Of a DNA stretch of 64,000 bases, positions 35,104 to 44,793 are shown piece by piece. Position 1 is the first letter of the stretch. Each line of letters begins with the position of its first letter. Position numbers and translations under genes: made by a program. Under the pieces are notes generated by a model. That model did not search any database, had not been told where the DNA came from, and saw only the letters and a list, made by a program, of their open reading frames with translations. The DNA is from Sphingopyxis sp. FD7 (GTDB lineage: Bacteria > Pseudomonadota > Alphaproteobacteria > Sphingomonadales > Sphingomonadaceae). The stretch spans positions 3,410,001 to 3,474,000 of the forward strand of contig NZ_AP017898.1 in NCBI RefSeq assembly GCF_003609835.1. The letters are read 5' to 3'.

Positions 35104-36174
35104 ATGAATAGGTCGCACGCATCGCGCCGCTGGTTACCGGCGCTGCTCGCCGCAGGCGCCCTGTTACTCGGCGGCTGCGGCCGCGAGCCCGCCGGCACCG
35201 GTGGGCATGAAATCGCCGCGGCGAAGGGATCGACGCTTGCGCGGATTCGCGCGCGCGGAACGCTCAATTGCGCAATTCATACGGGGCAGCTCGGCATGTC
35301 CTATCTCGACAAGCGCGGGCGCTGGCAGGGGTTCTTCGTCGACTACTGCCGGGCGCTCGCCGCTGCGGTCCTCGGCGATGCCCGCAAGGTCCGGTTCATG
35401 CCGGTCGCCTCGAACAAGCGCTTCACGATCGTGCAGACGGGCGAGGCCGACGTCCTGTCGCGGACGACGACATGGACGCTGACGCGCGACACCGACCTCG
35501 GGGTGAATTTCGTCGGCACCATGTATTATGACGGGCAGAGCTTCCTGGTGCCCCGGCGATCGGGTGTGCGGCTTCCGACGGATCTCGATGGCGCATCGAT
35601 CTGCATCACCAAGGGGACGACCTCCGAACTCAACACCGCCGAATATTTCGAGCGCAAGGGGCTGCGTTTCCAGTCGGTCGTGTTCGAGAATCCCGAGGAA
35701 GCCAAGCTCGCCTTCTTTGCCGGGCGGTGCGACGCGATGACCACCGATGCCTTCACGCTGACCGTGATCCGTCTCGCCGATACCGCGCATCCGGACGATT
35801 ATGTTGTGCTGCCCGAACGACTCACCAAGGAGCCGGTAGGTCCCGTCGTGCGCAGCGACGACGAGCAATGGTATGAGATCAACAAATGGGTGCTGAACGC
35901 GCTCTTTGCTGCCGAGGAAATGGGGGTCACCCGCGCGAATGCAGCGCGCATGCGCATGGCCTCGCGTGACCCCGAAGTGCGCAAGATGCTCGGCGGCCTG
36001 CCCGGATTCGGCAAGTCGCTCGGCCTCGACGATGACTGGGCGTATCGCGCGATCGAGGCGACGGGCAATTATGGCGAAATCTTCGACCGGCACATTACGC
36101 CGCTCGGCGTCGAACGCGGACAGAATAAGCTCTATCGGGACGGCGGGCTGATCTACCCGTTGCCGATGCGATGA
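35104..36174 (+). CDS. amino-acid ABC transporter substrate-binding protein (AapJ-like)
   Basis: 356 residues from the ATG at 35104; an in-frame ATG at 35077 is possible, and neither has a clear ribosome site. Signal ends in a lipobox (LLGGC, ~24), so it is a lipoprotein instead of the usual free periplasmic protein. SBP_bac_3 fold: LNCAIHTGQLGMSYLDKRG, GFFVDYCRALAAAVLG, DVLSRTTTWTLTRD and ICITKGTTSELN match AapJ of the general L-amino-acid transporter. Stop overlaps the permease start (ATGA). Confidence 0.9.
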   Translation: MNRSHASRRWLPALLAAGALLLGGCGREPAGTGGHEIAAAKGSTLARIRARGTLNCAIHTGQLGMSYLDKRGRWQGFFVDYCRALAAAVLGDARKVRFMPVASNKRFTIVQTGEADVLSRTTTWTLTRDTDLGVNFVGTMYYDGQSFLVPRRSGVRLPTDLDGASICITKGTTSELNTAEYFERKGLRFQSVVFENPEEAKLAFFAGRCDAMTTDAFTLTVIRLADTAHPDDYVVLPERLTKEPVGPVVRSDDEQWYEINKWVLNALFAAEEMGVTRANAARMRMASRDPEVRKMLGGLPGFGKSLGLDDDWAYRAIEATGNYGEIFDRHITPLGVERGQNKLYRDGGLIYPLPMR

Positions 36175-38363
36175 CTCATAAACACAGGCGGCTTGCCATC
36201 GCTGCGTTACCCTGGCTGCTGATCGCGGGCGGGCTTGTGGTCGCCTACGGCCTGTTTGCGACATTGGCGGACAATCTCGCGGACCGAAACATCCGGACGG
36301 GGTTCGGTTTCCTGTTCGACCGGGCGGGTTTCGCGATTGGCGAAACGCTGATTGCTTACGCGCCGGGCGATTCCTATGCCGCGGCGCTGGCGGTGGGTCT
36401 TCTCAACACGCTCCTGATATCGGCGCTCGGCATCATCTTCTCGACCTTGCTCGGCCTCGCGGTCTGCATGGCGCGCCTGTCGTCCAACTGGCTGCTTGCG
36501 AGGCTCTCCGGCCTTTATATCGAGCTGGTTCGCAATATTCCGCTGCTGCTCCAGATGTTCGTCTGGTACGCCGCGCTGCTGTTCGGTCTGCCCGGACCCG
36601 GCCCGGGCGCCGTCGGACCGTTCGACCTCGATAATCGGGGATTGCACCTCCCCGCGCTCTCCTTGGCCGATCCGGGACGGCCGGTCTTTCTCATCGCGAT
36701 CGTCGCCTGTGCGATCCTGCTGGGTGCCGTGCGGCGAGGAGCCGTTCGCACGCGCACTGCGCTGGCCTTCGCCGGCATCTCCCTGGTGCCGCTCTTGCTG
36801 TGGGGCGGGATCGATCTGCCGCGGGCGGGGCGCTTCGGAACCGTCGGCGGATTGTCGCTCTCCACGGAGTTTCTGACGCTGGTCGCCAGCCTTTCGGTCT
36901 ATGCCTCGGCCTATCTGGCCGAGATATTCCGCGGCGCGATCCTCGCCGTTCCCGCAGGGCAGAGCGAGGCCGCCAAAGCGCTCGGCCTGTCGCCCGCGCA
37001 AACAATGGGACGGATCGTGATGCCGCAAGCGCTGCGCATCGCCATACCGCCGATGACGAGCTGGCATCTCAACACGATCAAGAACAGCTCCCTGGGGGTC
37101 GCGATCGGATATCCCGAATTTGTCTCGGTGGTCGATACCGTCATCAGTCAGACAGGGCAGGCGATCGAGGGCGTCGGCCTGATCGTCGCGACCTTCCTGC
37201 TGCTTTCGCTATCCTTGTCGTTCGTCACCGGCCTCTATGCCCGCCAGTTGGGCTGGAGCGTCGCCGGGCAGCCCGGCCGGAGCATCCAGTCGGCGCCCCT
37301 CGAACCCTTTCCGCTGCGCTCGGCGACCGCCTGGCCGTCGTGGATACGGCGCAATCTGTTCAGAGGAGGACGCCAGTCGATACTCACCATCGCGATCCTC
37401 GCCATGACCGCGGCTTTCGCCGGCAAGGGGCTCTCGTGGCTGCTGTTCGACGCGACCTTCGCCGGGGGCGCGGCCGATTGCCGTTTGGCCAGCGGTGCTT
37501 GCTGGCCATTCCTCCGCGAAAATGCGCGGCTGATATTGTTTGGCACCTATCCCGAAGCCGAGCAGTGGCGGTCCGCAGCAGCGGCGGCCGCGCTGCTTTC
37601 ATGCCTTGCCTTCTCCTTCGTCCCGCGATTCTGGCGCAGCCGCCTCGGGCTTGTCTGGCTCGGCGCAATCGCCGTGGCGGTACTTCTGCTACGAGGAGGA
37701 TTCGCGGGCCTTTCCTATGTCCCGATGGAGAAGTGGAGCGGCCTGCCGGTCACATTGCTGCTCGCGAGCCTTGCGGTGGTCGGCGCTTTTCCATTGGCTA
37801 TACTCCTCGCGTTCGGCCGCAGGTCGGCGCGGCGCGGCATTCGCTGGCCGAGCGTCGCCTTCATCGAGCTGGTTCGCGGAACGCCGCTGATCGGAGTGCT
37901 CTTCCTCGCTGCGGTCCTGTTCCCGCTGTTCGTGCCCTCCTATCTCTCGATCGACAGCCTGCCGCGCGTCCAGCTCGCGCTCATATTCTTCACTGCCGCC
38001 TATATGGCCGAGGTCATCCGGGGCGGCCTGCTGGCGGTTCCCGTCGGGCAAGCCGAGGCCGCGCATGCTCTTGGCCTCACCAAATGGCAGGCGCGGCGCC
38101 ATATCCTGTTGCCGCAGGCGCTGAAAGTCAGCGTGCCGGGGCTGGTCAACACTTCGATCAGCGAGGTCAAGAACACGACGCTCGTCCTCATCGTCGGCGT
38201 CTTCGATTTGTTGCAGACGACCCGCCTCTCCTACGTCGAGGCGCAATGGCGACCCTATTTCGCCGAAGCCTATCTTTTTACCGGGACAATCTTTTTCCTC
38301 CTCTGTTTCTCCCTGTCCCGGCTCAGCATGAAGATCGAACGGAAACTAAACTATGCAGGATAA
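36171..38363 (+). CDS. fused amino-acid ABC permease (AapQ-AapM in one chain)
   Basis: 730 residues. Two permease units are joined without a break: the first (~1-365) has the EAA loop GQSEAAKALGL (~263), the second (~400-730) has GQAEAAHALGL (~625). Each is preceded by the usual helices and followed by PQALRI or PQALKV. In most bacteria these are separate aapQ and aapM genes of about 400 residues each, so the fusion is unusual. The joint lies near RSATAWPSWIRRNLFRGG, which resembles the start of AapM proteins. No frameshift or internal stop is seen. Confidence 0.9.
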   Translation: MTHKHRRLAIAALPWLLIAGGLVVAYGLFATLADNLADRNIRTGFGFLFDRAGFAIGETLIAYAPGDSYAAALAVGLLNTLLISALGIIFSTLLGLAVCMARLSSNWLLARLSGLYIELVRNIPLLLQMFVWYAALLFGLPGPGPGAVGPFDLDNRGLHLPALSLADPGRPVFLIAIVACAILLGAVRRGAVRTRTALAFAGISLVPLLLWGGIDLPRAGRFGTVGGLSLSTEFLTLVASLSVYASAYLAEIFRGAILAVPAGQSEAAKALGLSPAQTMGRIVMPQALRIAIPPMTSWHLNTIKNSSLGVAIGYPEFVSVVDTVISQTGQAIEGVGLIVATFLLLSLSLSFVTGLYARQLGWSVAGQPGRSIQSAPLEPFPLRSATAWPSWIRRNLFRGGRQSILTIAILAMTAAFAGKGLSWLLFDATFAGGAADCRLASGACWPFLRENARLILFGTYPEAEQWRSAAAAAALLSCLAFSFVPRFWRSRLGLVWLGAIAVAVLLLRGGFAGLSYVPMEKWSGLPVTLLLASLAVVGAFPLAILLAFGRRSARRGIRWPSVAFIELVRGTPLIGVLFLAAVLFPLFVPSYLSIDSLPRVQLALIFFTAAYMAEVIRGGLLAVPVGQAEAAHALGLTKWQARRHILLPQALKVSVPGLVNTSISEVKNTTLVLIVGVFDLLQTTRLSYVEAQWRPYFAEAYLFTGTIFFLLCFSLSRLSMKIERKLNYAG

Positions 38364-39600
38364 TCACGACAGAAAATGGCCCGGGGAGCCGGCAAGCCCG
38401 AAAGGGCGCGCCTGGCAGGATCCGACGCGTGCCGTGCACGGCGGTCCCCGTCCGTGCGATCAGCGGGGCCTCATCAATCCGCCCGTCGACCGGGCCTCCA
38501 CCATTATCTACGACAGCGTCGAGGCCTATATGGACCGGCACCAGGGTCTCTACGATGAGGTCATCTATGGCCTGTACGGAACGCGAACGACCTTTGCGCT
38601 CGCCGAGGCTGTCAGCGAACTTGAAGGCGGCTGCGCGACCGTCATCACCTCGTCCGGAACCAGCGCAATCGCGCTAGCCCTCACGGCTTTCGTGGCCGGG
38701 GGCGACCATCTGCTCGTCGCGGACTGCGTCTATGGGCCGACCCGCAAGTTTCTGACCGACGTTCTCGCGCGTTTCGGGGTCGAGGTGGAATATTTCCGGC
38801 CCGATATCGGAGCGGAGATTGCCGGGCTGTGCCGCAGCAACACCCGGCTCATCTATATGGAGACCCCGGGCTCGCAGACATTCGATATGATCGACGTCCC
38901 CGCGATCACGGCGGTTGCGCGCAGCCGGGGCATATTGACCGCTCTCGACAACACCTGGGCCACGCCGCTCTTCTTCAAGCCCTTGGCCCATGGCGTCGAC
39001 ATCTCGCTTGCTTCGGCAACCAAATATCTCTCGGGGCACTCCGACTGTCTGCTCGGCACGATGACGGCGGCCAGCGATGCCGTCTACCGCCAGCTCAAGG
39101 ACGCGGCGGCGCGCTGGGGCAACTGCGCGAGTCCCGACAATTGCTATCTGGTCCACCGGGGCATCAGGACGCTCGATGCGCGCCTTGAACGCCACCAGCG
39201 CACCGCAGCGACGCTGATCGAATGGTTCGCCCAGCAACCCGAAGTGGTTGCGGTCCGCTATCCGGCTCATCCCGCCGACCCCGGCCATGCAATCTGGAAG
39301 CGGGATTTCACCGGTGCTTCCGGATTGTTCGGTGTTCAGCTCGATGGCCTGACCCCGCCCGAAACCAGCGCCTTTTTCAACGAATTCTCGCTATTCCAGC
39401 TCGGTTCGAGCTGGGGCGGCTTCGAAAGTCTCGCGGTTCCGGCGTGGCCCGCTCCGATCCGCGATTTTCCCAATGGCGAGGCAGATGGGGCGCTGATCCG
39501 CATTCACGCCGGCCTCGAAGCGCCGCAGGATCTGATCGCCGACCTCGCCGCAGCCTTCGCGCGGGTACGAGCGCTCCGCGGCCGGGGGCAGGCGTCATGA
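38353..39600 (+). CDS. Cys/Met-metabolism PLP-dependent enzyme (cystathionine beta-lyase-like)
   Basis: 415 residues, overlapping the permease gene by 11 bp. PLP fold type [15 protein letters not shown] phosphate-binding loop, [15 protein letters not shown] (Asp pairing with the cofactor), and the Schiff-base Lys in [14 protein letters not shown]. The family cleaves or forms C-S bonds in cystathionine-like substrates (MetC/MetB). Being inside the transporter operon, it probably acts on the imported compound, which points to a sulfur-containing amino acid. Exact reaction not readable. Confidence 0.9.
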   Translation: MQDNHDRKWPGEPASPKGRAWQDPTRAVHGGPRPCDQRGLINPPVDRASTIIYDSVEAYMDRHQGLYDEVIYGLYGTRTTFALAEAVSELEGGCATVITSSGTSAIALALTAFVAGGDHLLVADCVYGPTRKFLTDVLARFGVEVEYFRPDIGAEIAGLCRSNTRLIYMETPGSQTFDMIDVPAITAVARSRGILTALDNTWATPLFFKPLAHGVDISLASATKYLSGHSDCLLGTMTAASDAVYRQLKDAAARWGNCASPDNCYLVHRGIRTLDARLERHQRTAATLIEWFAQQPEVVAVRYPAHPADPGHAIWKRDFTGASGLFGVQLDGLTPPETSAFFNEFSLFQLGSSWGGFESLAVPAWPAPIRDFPNGEADGALIRIHAGLEAPQDLIADLAAAFARVRALRGRGQAS

Positions 39601-40349
39601 CCGACGCCTCGGGCCACGCGGCCGTCAGCTTGCGGCAGGTCGACAAATATTATGGCGCCTATCATGCCCTCCGCTCGATCGACCTCGAAATCGCCCCGCG
39701 CGAGCGGATCGTGATTTGCGGCCCTTCAGGCTCCGGCAAATCGACGCTCATTCGCTGCATGAACAGGCTCGAGGTGCCCGACTCCGGTGCCGTCCTGATC
39801 GAGGGAACCAGGATAACCGACGCGTCGCGGGAGGCCGTTGCGGCGCTCCGCGCCGTCGGCATGGTCTTTCAACAGTTCAATCTGTTCCCGCACAAGACGG
39901 TGCTGGAGAATTGCACCCTCGCGCCCGTCCTGCTCGGCGGCTTGTCTCTTCCGGAGGCGGAGGCGCGCGCCATATCCTATTTGGACAAGGTGAGGATTGG
40001 CGACCAGGCGGGCAAATATCCGGGGCAGCTCTCGGGAGGGCAGCAACAGCGGGCCGCGATAGCCCGCGCTCTGGCGATGGAGCCCCGGATTCTTCTCTTC
40101 GACGAGCCGACATCGGCGCTCGATCCCGAGATGATCAAGGAGGTACTCGATGTGATGACGTCCCTTGCCGGCGAAGGACGGACGATGGTGTGCGTGACGC
40201 ACGAAATGGGATTCGCGCGCGAGGCGGCCGATCGCATGCTTTTCATGGATCAGGGCCAGATCATCGAAGACGCAAGGCCGGCAGATTTTTTCGCCGCGCC
40301 GAAAAGCGAGCGCGCACGGACCTTTCTCGAACAGATACTTTCGCATTGA
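39597..40349 (+). CDS. amino-acid ABC transporter ATP-binding protein (AapP-like)
   Basis: 250 residues from the ATG at 39597, overlapping the lyase stop (ATGA). Walker [10 protein letters not shown] (~41), Q-loop [12 protein letters not shown], signature LSGGQQQR, Walker [16 protein letters not shown]-loop [10 protein letters not shown]. It powers the fused permease. With AapJ-like, permease and lyase it makes a tight four-gene operon whose junctions all overlap. Confidence 0.94.
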   Translation: MTDASGHAAVSLRQVDKYYGAYHALRSIDLEIAPRERIVICGPSGSGKSTLIRCMNRLEVPDSGAVLIEGTRITDASREAVAALRAVGMVFQQFNLFPHKTVLENCTLAPVLLGGLSLPEAEARAISYLDKVRIGDQAGKYPGQLSGGQQQRAAIARALAMEPRILLFDEPTSALDPEMIKEVLDVMTSLAGEGRTMVCVTHEMGFAREAADRMLFMDQGQIIEDARPADFFAAPKSERARTFLEQILSH

Positions 40350-40634
40350 GCGGCTCAAGTCGGTCGCGCCCCCAAGCTGTGCCGACCCACTTAATCATGT
40401 CATTTCATAAGCAAGCCGAGGGAGGGGCCCGCCGGCTCCTTGCGCGAAAAGGCTCAGGCCGGAAAAAATTTCAAAATTGATGAGGGGTAGAGCTTTGGGG
40501 TGCGTATCTAGTAAGTATCGTGCGCCCGGAATTTACTTCATAACCAATTGATATGATTCAATAAATTCCTATTGACCTGTATATACATTTGATGCTCTCT
40601 GAGGGGAATCAGCCAACCATCAGGGGGTTTCGCT
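40350..40634. promoter_or_regulatory. upstream region of the third TonB receptor
   Basis: AT-rich from about 40480 on. A plausible promoter is TTGATA (40548-40553), 16 bp, TATTGA (40570-40575), which would place the start of transcription inside the palindrome at 40578-40587. No ORF of note. Confidence 0.5.
40578..40587. promoter_or_regulatory. HutC-type operator palindrome
   Basis: TGTATATACA, a perfect 10-bp palindrome matching the core of known HutC sites. It is 48 bp before the TonB receptor start; the hutC gene lies at the other end of the same cluster. HutC would repress the receptor until its inducer (urocanate in known cases) appears. Confidence 0.7.
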
Positions 40635-43340
40635 ATGATGACCAGGACAATTTTGCTCGCCAGCGCCGCAGCGGTCGCGACCTTTGCAACGCCAGCGCTC
40701 GCGCAGAGCGATGCTGCGACGCAGTCACCCGCCGCGGAGGATGCTCCGAACGGATCGGACATCGTCGTGACCGGCTCGCGCATTCGTCGCCAGGATCTCG
40801 CGGGCGTCGGCCCCGCGACCGTCGTGTCGGCCGAGCAGATCGAGAACACCGGCGTCGTCAATATCGAGACGGTGCTGCAGCGCCTTCCCGCCAACGCCGG
40901 CTTCGCAGGCAACCAGACCTCCGCCTATTGGGCGAACAATGGATATGGCACGGCGCAGGTGAACCTGCGCGGTCTCGGCATCAAGCGCACGCTTGTTCTG
41001 CTCAACGGCCGCCGCCTCGTCGCGGGCGGCACCGGCGCGAACTCCTCGCCCGATCTTAACATGATCCCGGTCGCGGCGCTCGCGCGCACCGATGTGCTCA
41101 AGGACGGCGCCTCGGCGATCTATGGCGCCGACGCGATGGCGGGCGTGGTCAACCTCGTGACCCGCACTGACTATGAAGGCCTCGGCCTCAGCGTGCGCCA
41201 AGGCATCACCGAAAAGGGCGATGGCTCGGACTTCACCGCCGACCTCCTGTGGGGCGTCCGCAACGATCGCGGCGGTTTCATGGCGGCGGTCACCTATCAG
41301 AAGACGAGCGCGGTCAATATGGCAACGCGCGCGCCTTGCTCGCTTGCCGAAACCACGCCCGGCATGCTGAGCTGCGTGAACAGCGCCTCGACGATCGGCG
41401 GCCGCGCGGTGCTGCCGAACGGCCAGCAGATCAACTTCAATCAGGTGCTGGGCGGTAACGGCAACTTCTTCGAGCCGTACAGCGCTGCCAAGCACAACTT
41501 CAACTCGAACCCGTTCCTCAACGCGGTGAGCCCGGTCGAGCGCGTGAGCACGGCGTTTTTCGCCGACTATGACATCACTGACAATATCGAGGCGTTCGGC
41601 GAATTCCTTTACACCTTCCGCAAGTCGAATCAGATCGCGACGCCCGGAACGCTGCGCAACCTCTCGATCGCGGCGAGCAATCCCACCAATCCGACGGGGC
41701 AGAATATCGTCCTCATCCAGCGCCGCCTCGCCGAGCCCGGCCCGCGCCAATTCTTCCAGGAAACCGATACCTGGCAGGGTACGTTTGGCCTCCGCGGCAA
41801 GCTCTCGAACGATTGGGGATGGGAAATCGCGGGCGCCTTCGGCCGCAACACCGCGGTCGATGGTTCGACCAACATCGCCAATCTCGAGCGAGTGGCGAAT
41901 TCCCTCGATACGACCAAGTGCAGTCTTGCTGCCGGTGCCACGATCCCCTGCGCCGACTATCTCGGGTTCGGCGACCTGACCCCGGAGGTTCTCGACTATA
42001 TCCTGTTCACGTCGCGCGACCGCGGCGGCAACGAGCTTGCGACGGTCACCGCCGATATCAACGGCGATCTCTTCAAGCTGCCCGCAGGCCCCGTCTCCTT
42101 CGCGGCGGGTGTCGTCTATCGCAAGGAAAAGGGTTGGCGCGATCCCGATCCGCTGACGGTGCTCGGTATTGCCAACACCAACCAGCAGGATCCGATCTCC
42201 GGAACGAGCACGGCGAAGGAAGCCTATCTCGAACTGTCGGTGCCCGTTCTGGCCGACACACCCTTCTTCCAGTCGCTTACCCTCGACGGCGCGGTTCGCT
42301 ACTCGAACTACGACCTGTTCGGCAGCGACTGGAACTACAAGGGGAGCGTCGACTGGGTCATCAATGACAGCTTCCGCCTGCGCGGCACCTACGGCACCGG
42401 CTTTCGCATTCCGAACGTCCCCGAATTGTTCGGCGGCGTCTCCGAGGGCAATCTGACGACCACCGACCCCTGCTCGCGCTATTCGACCAGCGGCAATGCG
42501 ACACTGATCGCCAATTGTCAGGCGTCGGGCGTGCCGGCCAATTATGTTCAGCTCGGTACAACGATCCTGACAACGGTCGGCGGCAACGAGAATCTGAAAC
42601 CCGAAAGCTCGACGACCTGGACCGTCGGGACGGTGATTTCACCGAAGGGACTGGTTCCGGGACTCTCGCTCACTGCCGACTGGTTCGACATCAAGATCAA
42701 GGATGCGATCCGTGCTATTCCGGGCTCGACAAAGCTCAGCATTTGTTATGCGAGCCAGAATCTTTCGCATCCCTTCTGCGAAGATTTTACCCGCAGCCCG
42801 TTGACCGGCGAGGTTACCTTCCTCTCCGCGCAACCGATCAACACGGGCCGCGAAGAAATGAACGGCCTCGATCTGGGTCTCGTTTACAACAATGACATCG
42901 GCAGCGTGAACGTCTCGCTCGACGTCAACGTGACCTATCTCAACAAATATGTGGTCCTGCCTTTCCCCGGCGGCGCGCCGATCGACTTCGACGGCTTTAT
43001 CGGCGGCGGCAATGGCGGCTATCCGAAATGGCGCGGCTATGGCGTGCTGACCGCTGAAAAGGACGGGGTCAGCGCGACCTGGTCGACCCAGTGGATCGGC
43101 AAGGCGACCGACTTCAATGCGGCCCCCGGCGACATCGGCTACAGCACGCCGAATGTCTTCTACCACAATCTCCAGGTCGCTTTCGAAATCGACGAGAAGA
43201 CCCGGTTCCAGGTCGGTGTCGACAATCTTTTCGATCGCAAGGCGCCCTATATCCAGAGCTTCACCGATGCGAACACCGACACGATGACCTATGACCTGCT
43301 CGGACGGCGTTTCTACGTCGGCTTCCGCACCGCGTTCTGA
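40635..43340 (+). CDS. TonB-dependent receptor (third), probably HutC-controlled
   Basis: 901 residues; the ATG at 40638 is equally possible. Signal peptide to ALAQS; TonB box region SDIVVTGSRIRR (~46-57); plug with VNLRGLGIKRTLVLLNGRR and DVLKDGASAIYGADAMAGV; long barrel with two disulfide-capable loops (TKCSLAAGATIPCADYLG, ICYASQNLSHPFCEDF); terminal GFRTAF. This large class is often found with peptide or amino-acid use. It is followed in 11 bp by two PepSY proteins, and preceded by the HutC palindrome. Confidence 0.93.
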   Translation: MMTRTILLASAAAVATFATPALAQSDAATQSPAAEDAPNGSDIVVTGSRIRRQDLAGVGPATVVSAEQIENTGVVNIETVLQRLPANAGFAGNQTSAYWANNGYGTAQVNLRGLGIKRTLVLLNGRRLVAGGTGANSSPDLNMIPVAALARTDVLKDGASAIYGADAMAGVVNLVTRTDYEGLGLSVRQGITEKGDGSDFTADLLWGVRNDRGGFMAAVTYQKTSAVNMATRAPCSLAETTPGMLSCVNSASTIGGRAVLPNGQQINFNQVLGGNGNFFEPYSAAKHNFNSNPFLNAVSPVERVSTAFFADYDITDNIEAFGEFLYTFRKSNQIATPGTLRNLSIAASNPTNPTGQNIVLIQRRLAEPGPRQFFQETDTWQGTFGLRGKLSNDWGWEIAGAFGRNTAVDGSTNIANLERVANSLDTTKCSLAAGATIPCADYLGFGDLTPEVLDYILFTSRDRGGNELATVTADINGDLFKLPAGPVSFAAGVVYRKEKGWRDPDPLTVLGIANTNQQDPISGTSTAKEAYLELSVPVLADTPFFQSLTLDGAVRYSNYDLFGSDWNYKGSVDWVINDSFRLRGTYGTGFRIPNVPELFGGVSEGNLTTTDPCSRYSTSGNATLIANCQASGVPANYVQLGTTILTTVGGNENLKPESSTTWTVGTVISPKGLVPGLSLTADWFDIKIKDAIRAIPGSTKLSICYASQNLSHPFCEDFTRSPLTGEVTFLSAQPINTGREEMNGLDLGLVYNNDIGSVNVSLDVNVTYLNKYVVLPFPGGAPIDFDGFIGGGNGGYPKWRGYGVLTAEKDGVSATWSTQWIGKATDFNAAPGDIGYSTPNVFYHNLQVAFEIDEKTRFQVGVDNLFDRKAPYIQSFTDANTDTMTYDLLGRRFYVGFRTAF

Positions 43341-43351
43341 GGGTAATCGAT

Positions 43352-44056
43352 ATGGCGATCCGTTGGCCGCTGCTCGTCCGGCGAACGCATAAATGGCTGG
43401 CCTTGGTGGTCGGCGTCCAGGCGCTGCTCTGGACGCTGACCGGCTTCTACATGGTGGTCGTGCATATCGACACCATCCATGGCGACCATCTCGTGCGCGC
43501 GCCGATGGTTCAGCCCTTCGACCTCGCGGGCCTCGCGCCGCCGTCGCGGATCGTTGCGGCCGCGCCCGGTGCGTCCGAGGTTCGCTTGCAGCGGTTCTTC
43601 GATCGCCCCGTCTGGCGCGCTGAAACTCCCGAAGGGGCGCGGCTGTTCGATGCCCGCTCGGGTGCGCCGCTGCCTGCGCTTACCGAGTCCCAGGTCCGCG
43701 AGCAGGCGCGGCGCATCTACACCGGCGACGGCAAGATCGTGTCGGTGCGGCTGTTGACCGAAGCGCCACAGGAAATGCAGTCGCGCAAGCCGCCCTATTG
43801 GCAGGTCGAGTTCGAGGGCTGGAACCGCCCGACGCTCTATCTGTCGCCGACGACCGGTGAGCTTATCTCGCGCCGCCACGCATTGTGGCGCGTGTTCGAC
43901 TTCGCGTGGATGCTCCACATCATGGACTATGATGAGCGGACCGACGTCAACAACCCGTTGCTCCGCGTCGCGACCTGGAGCGTCTTCGCGATGGCGATCA
44001 GCGGGGCGTGGTTGCTGATCTGGTCCTTCAAACGCCGCAAGAGGAAGCAGGCATGA
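43352..44056 (+). CDS. PepSY-TM membrane protein (first)
   Basis: 234 residues. N-terminal helix with RRTHKWLALVVGVQALLWTLTGFYM (split here for length: starts RRTHKWLALVVGV), a periplasmic PepSY-like domain, and a C-terminal helix ending IWSFKRRKRKQA. His in RRTHKW, WMLHIMDYDERTD suggest haem or metal contact as in PepSY reductases. Such proteins beside TonB receptors often release the ligand or reduce its metal. Stop overlaps the next gene (ATGA). Confidence 0.85.
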   Translation: MAIRWPLLVRRTHKWLALVVGVQALLWTLTGFYMVVVHIDTIHGDHLVRAPMVQPFDLAGLAPPSRIVAAAPGASEVRLQRFFDRPVWRAETPEGARLFDARSGAPLPALTESQVREQARRIYTGDGKIVSVRLLTEAPQEMQSRKPPYWQVEFEGWNRPTLYLSPTTGELISRRHALWRVFDFAWMLHIMDYDERTDVNNPLLRVATWSVFAMAISGAWLLIWSFKRRKRKQA

Positions 44057-44787
44057 AACGCATCCGACTGACGCCGCTCTTCTTCCGGCGCATCCACAAA
44101 TGGGTCGGGCTGATCCTGGGTCTCCAGTTCCTGCTCTGGGCGCTCAGCGGATCGGTGATGGCGCTGCTCGACAAGGATAAGGTCGGCGGGCACGGCGGCG
44201 GGATGTCGCATGCGCATCCACTGCCACCGGGGGAATATTTCGACGTGGCGGCCCTGCCGCGCGGCGAACCTGTCACGGGCGTGATCCTTCGCGATCTCGG
44301 AACCCGGCCGGTCTATGAAGTGCGCTCCGCAAAAGGCGTCCGTCTCGTCGACGCGACAAGCGGCGAGCACATCCGGGTCGACGAGGCCATGGCGCGCGAA
44401 GTCGCCTCCATGATGAACGAGGCGCCGATCCGAGAGGTGAGCGTAATCGCCAAGCCGAACCTCGAATCGCGCGATCATGAGGGGGCGATGTGGCGCGTCG
44501 ATTTCGCGGACGACGAGAACAGCAGCGCCTATGTCTCGCTCGACACCGCGCGCTTCCTCGTCATGCGCGGCGACACCTGGCGGACGTGGGACTTCTTCTG
44601 GATGCTCCACAACATGGATTACATCAACCGGAAGAGCTTCAACCACCCGCTCATCATTTTCGTCGCCTTTGGCGCGCTCTGGCTCTCGGGCACCGGCTTC
44701 TATCTGCTGTTCAAGAGCTTCAGCCGCGCCGATTTCCGCTGGCTGCGCCGGCGCCGCAAACCGGTGGTCGTCACGCGCACCAGCTGA
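44053..44787 (+). CDS. PepSY-TM membrane protein (second)
   Basis: 244 residues from the ATG at 44053, overlapping the previous stop. Same layout as its neighbour: FFRRIHKWVGLILGLQFLL helix, MALLDKDKVGG, periplasmic part with VRLVDATSGEHI, WMLHNMDYINRKSFNHP, and a final helix plus basic tail (RRRRKPVVVTRTS). The two look like tandem duplicates that may form a pair. Convergent with hutC, 6 bp apart. Confidence 0.85.
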   Translation: MKRIRLTPLFFRRIHKWVGLILGLQFLLWALSGSVMALLDKDKVGGHGGGMSHAHPLPPGEYFDVAALPRGEPVTGVILRDLGTRPVYEVRSAKGVRLVDATSGEHIRVDEAMAREVASMMNEAPIREVSVIAKPNLESRDHEGAMWRVDFADDENSSAYVSLDTARFLVMRGDTWRTWDFFWMLHNMDYINRKSFNHPLIIFVAFGALWLSGTGFYLLFKSFSRADFRWLRRRRKPVVVTRTS

Positions 44788-44793
44788 GCGGCG

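Noticed and set aside
34110..35111. 333-residue plus-strand frame over lysR
   Set aside because: Antisense to a clear LysR gene; no motif.
36800..38677. 625-residue open frame within the permease gene
   Set aside because: Out-of-frame shadow; Arg/Ala-rich, no domain.
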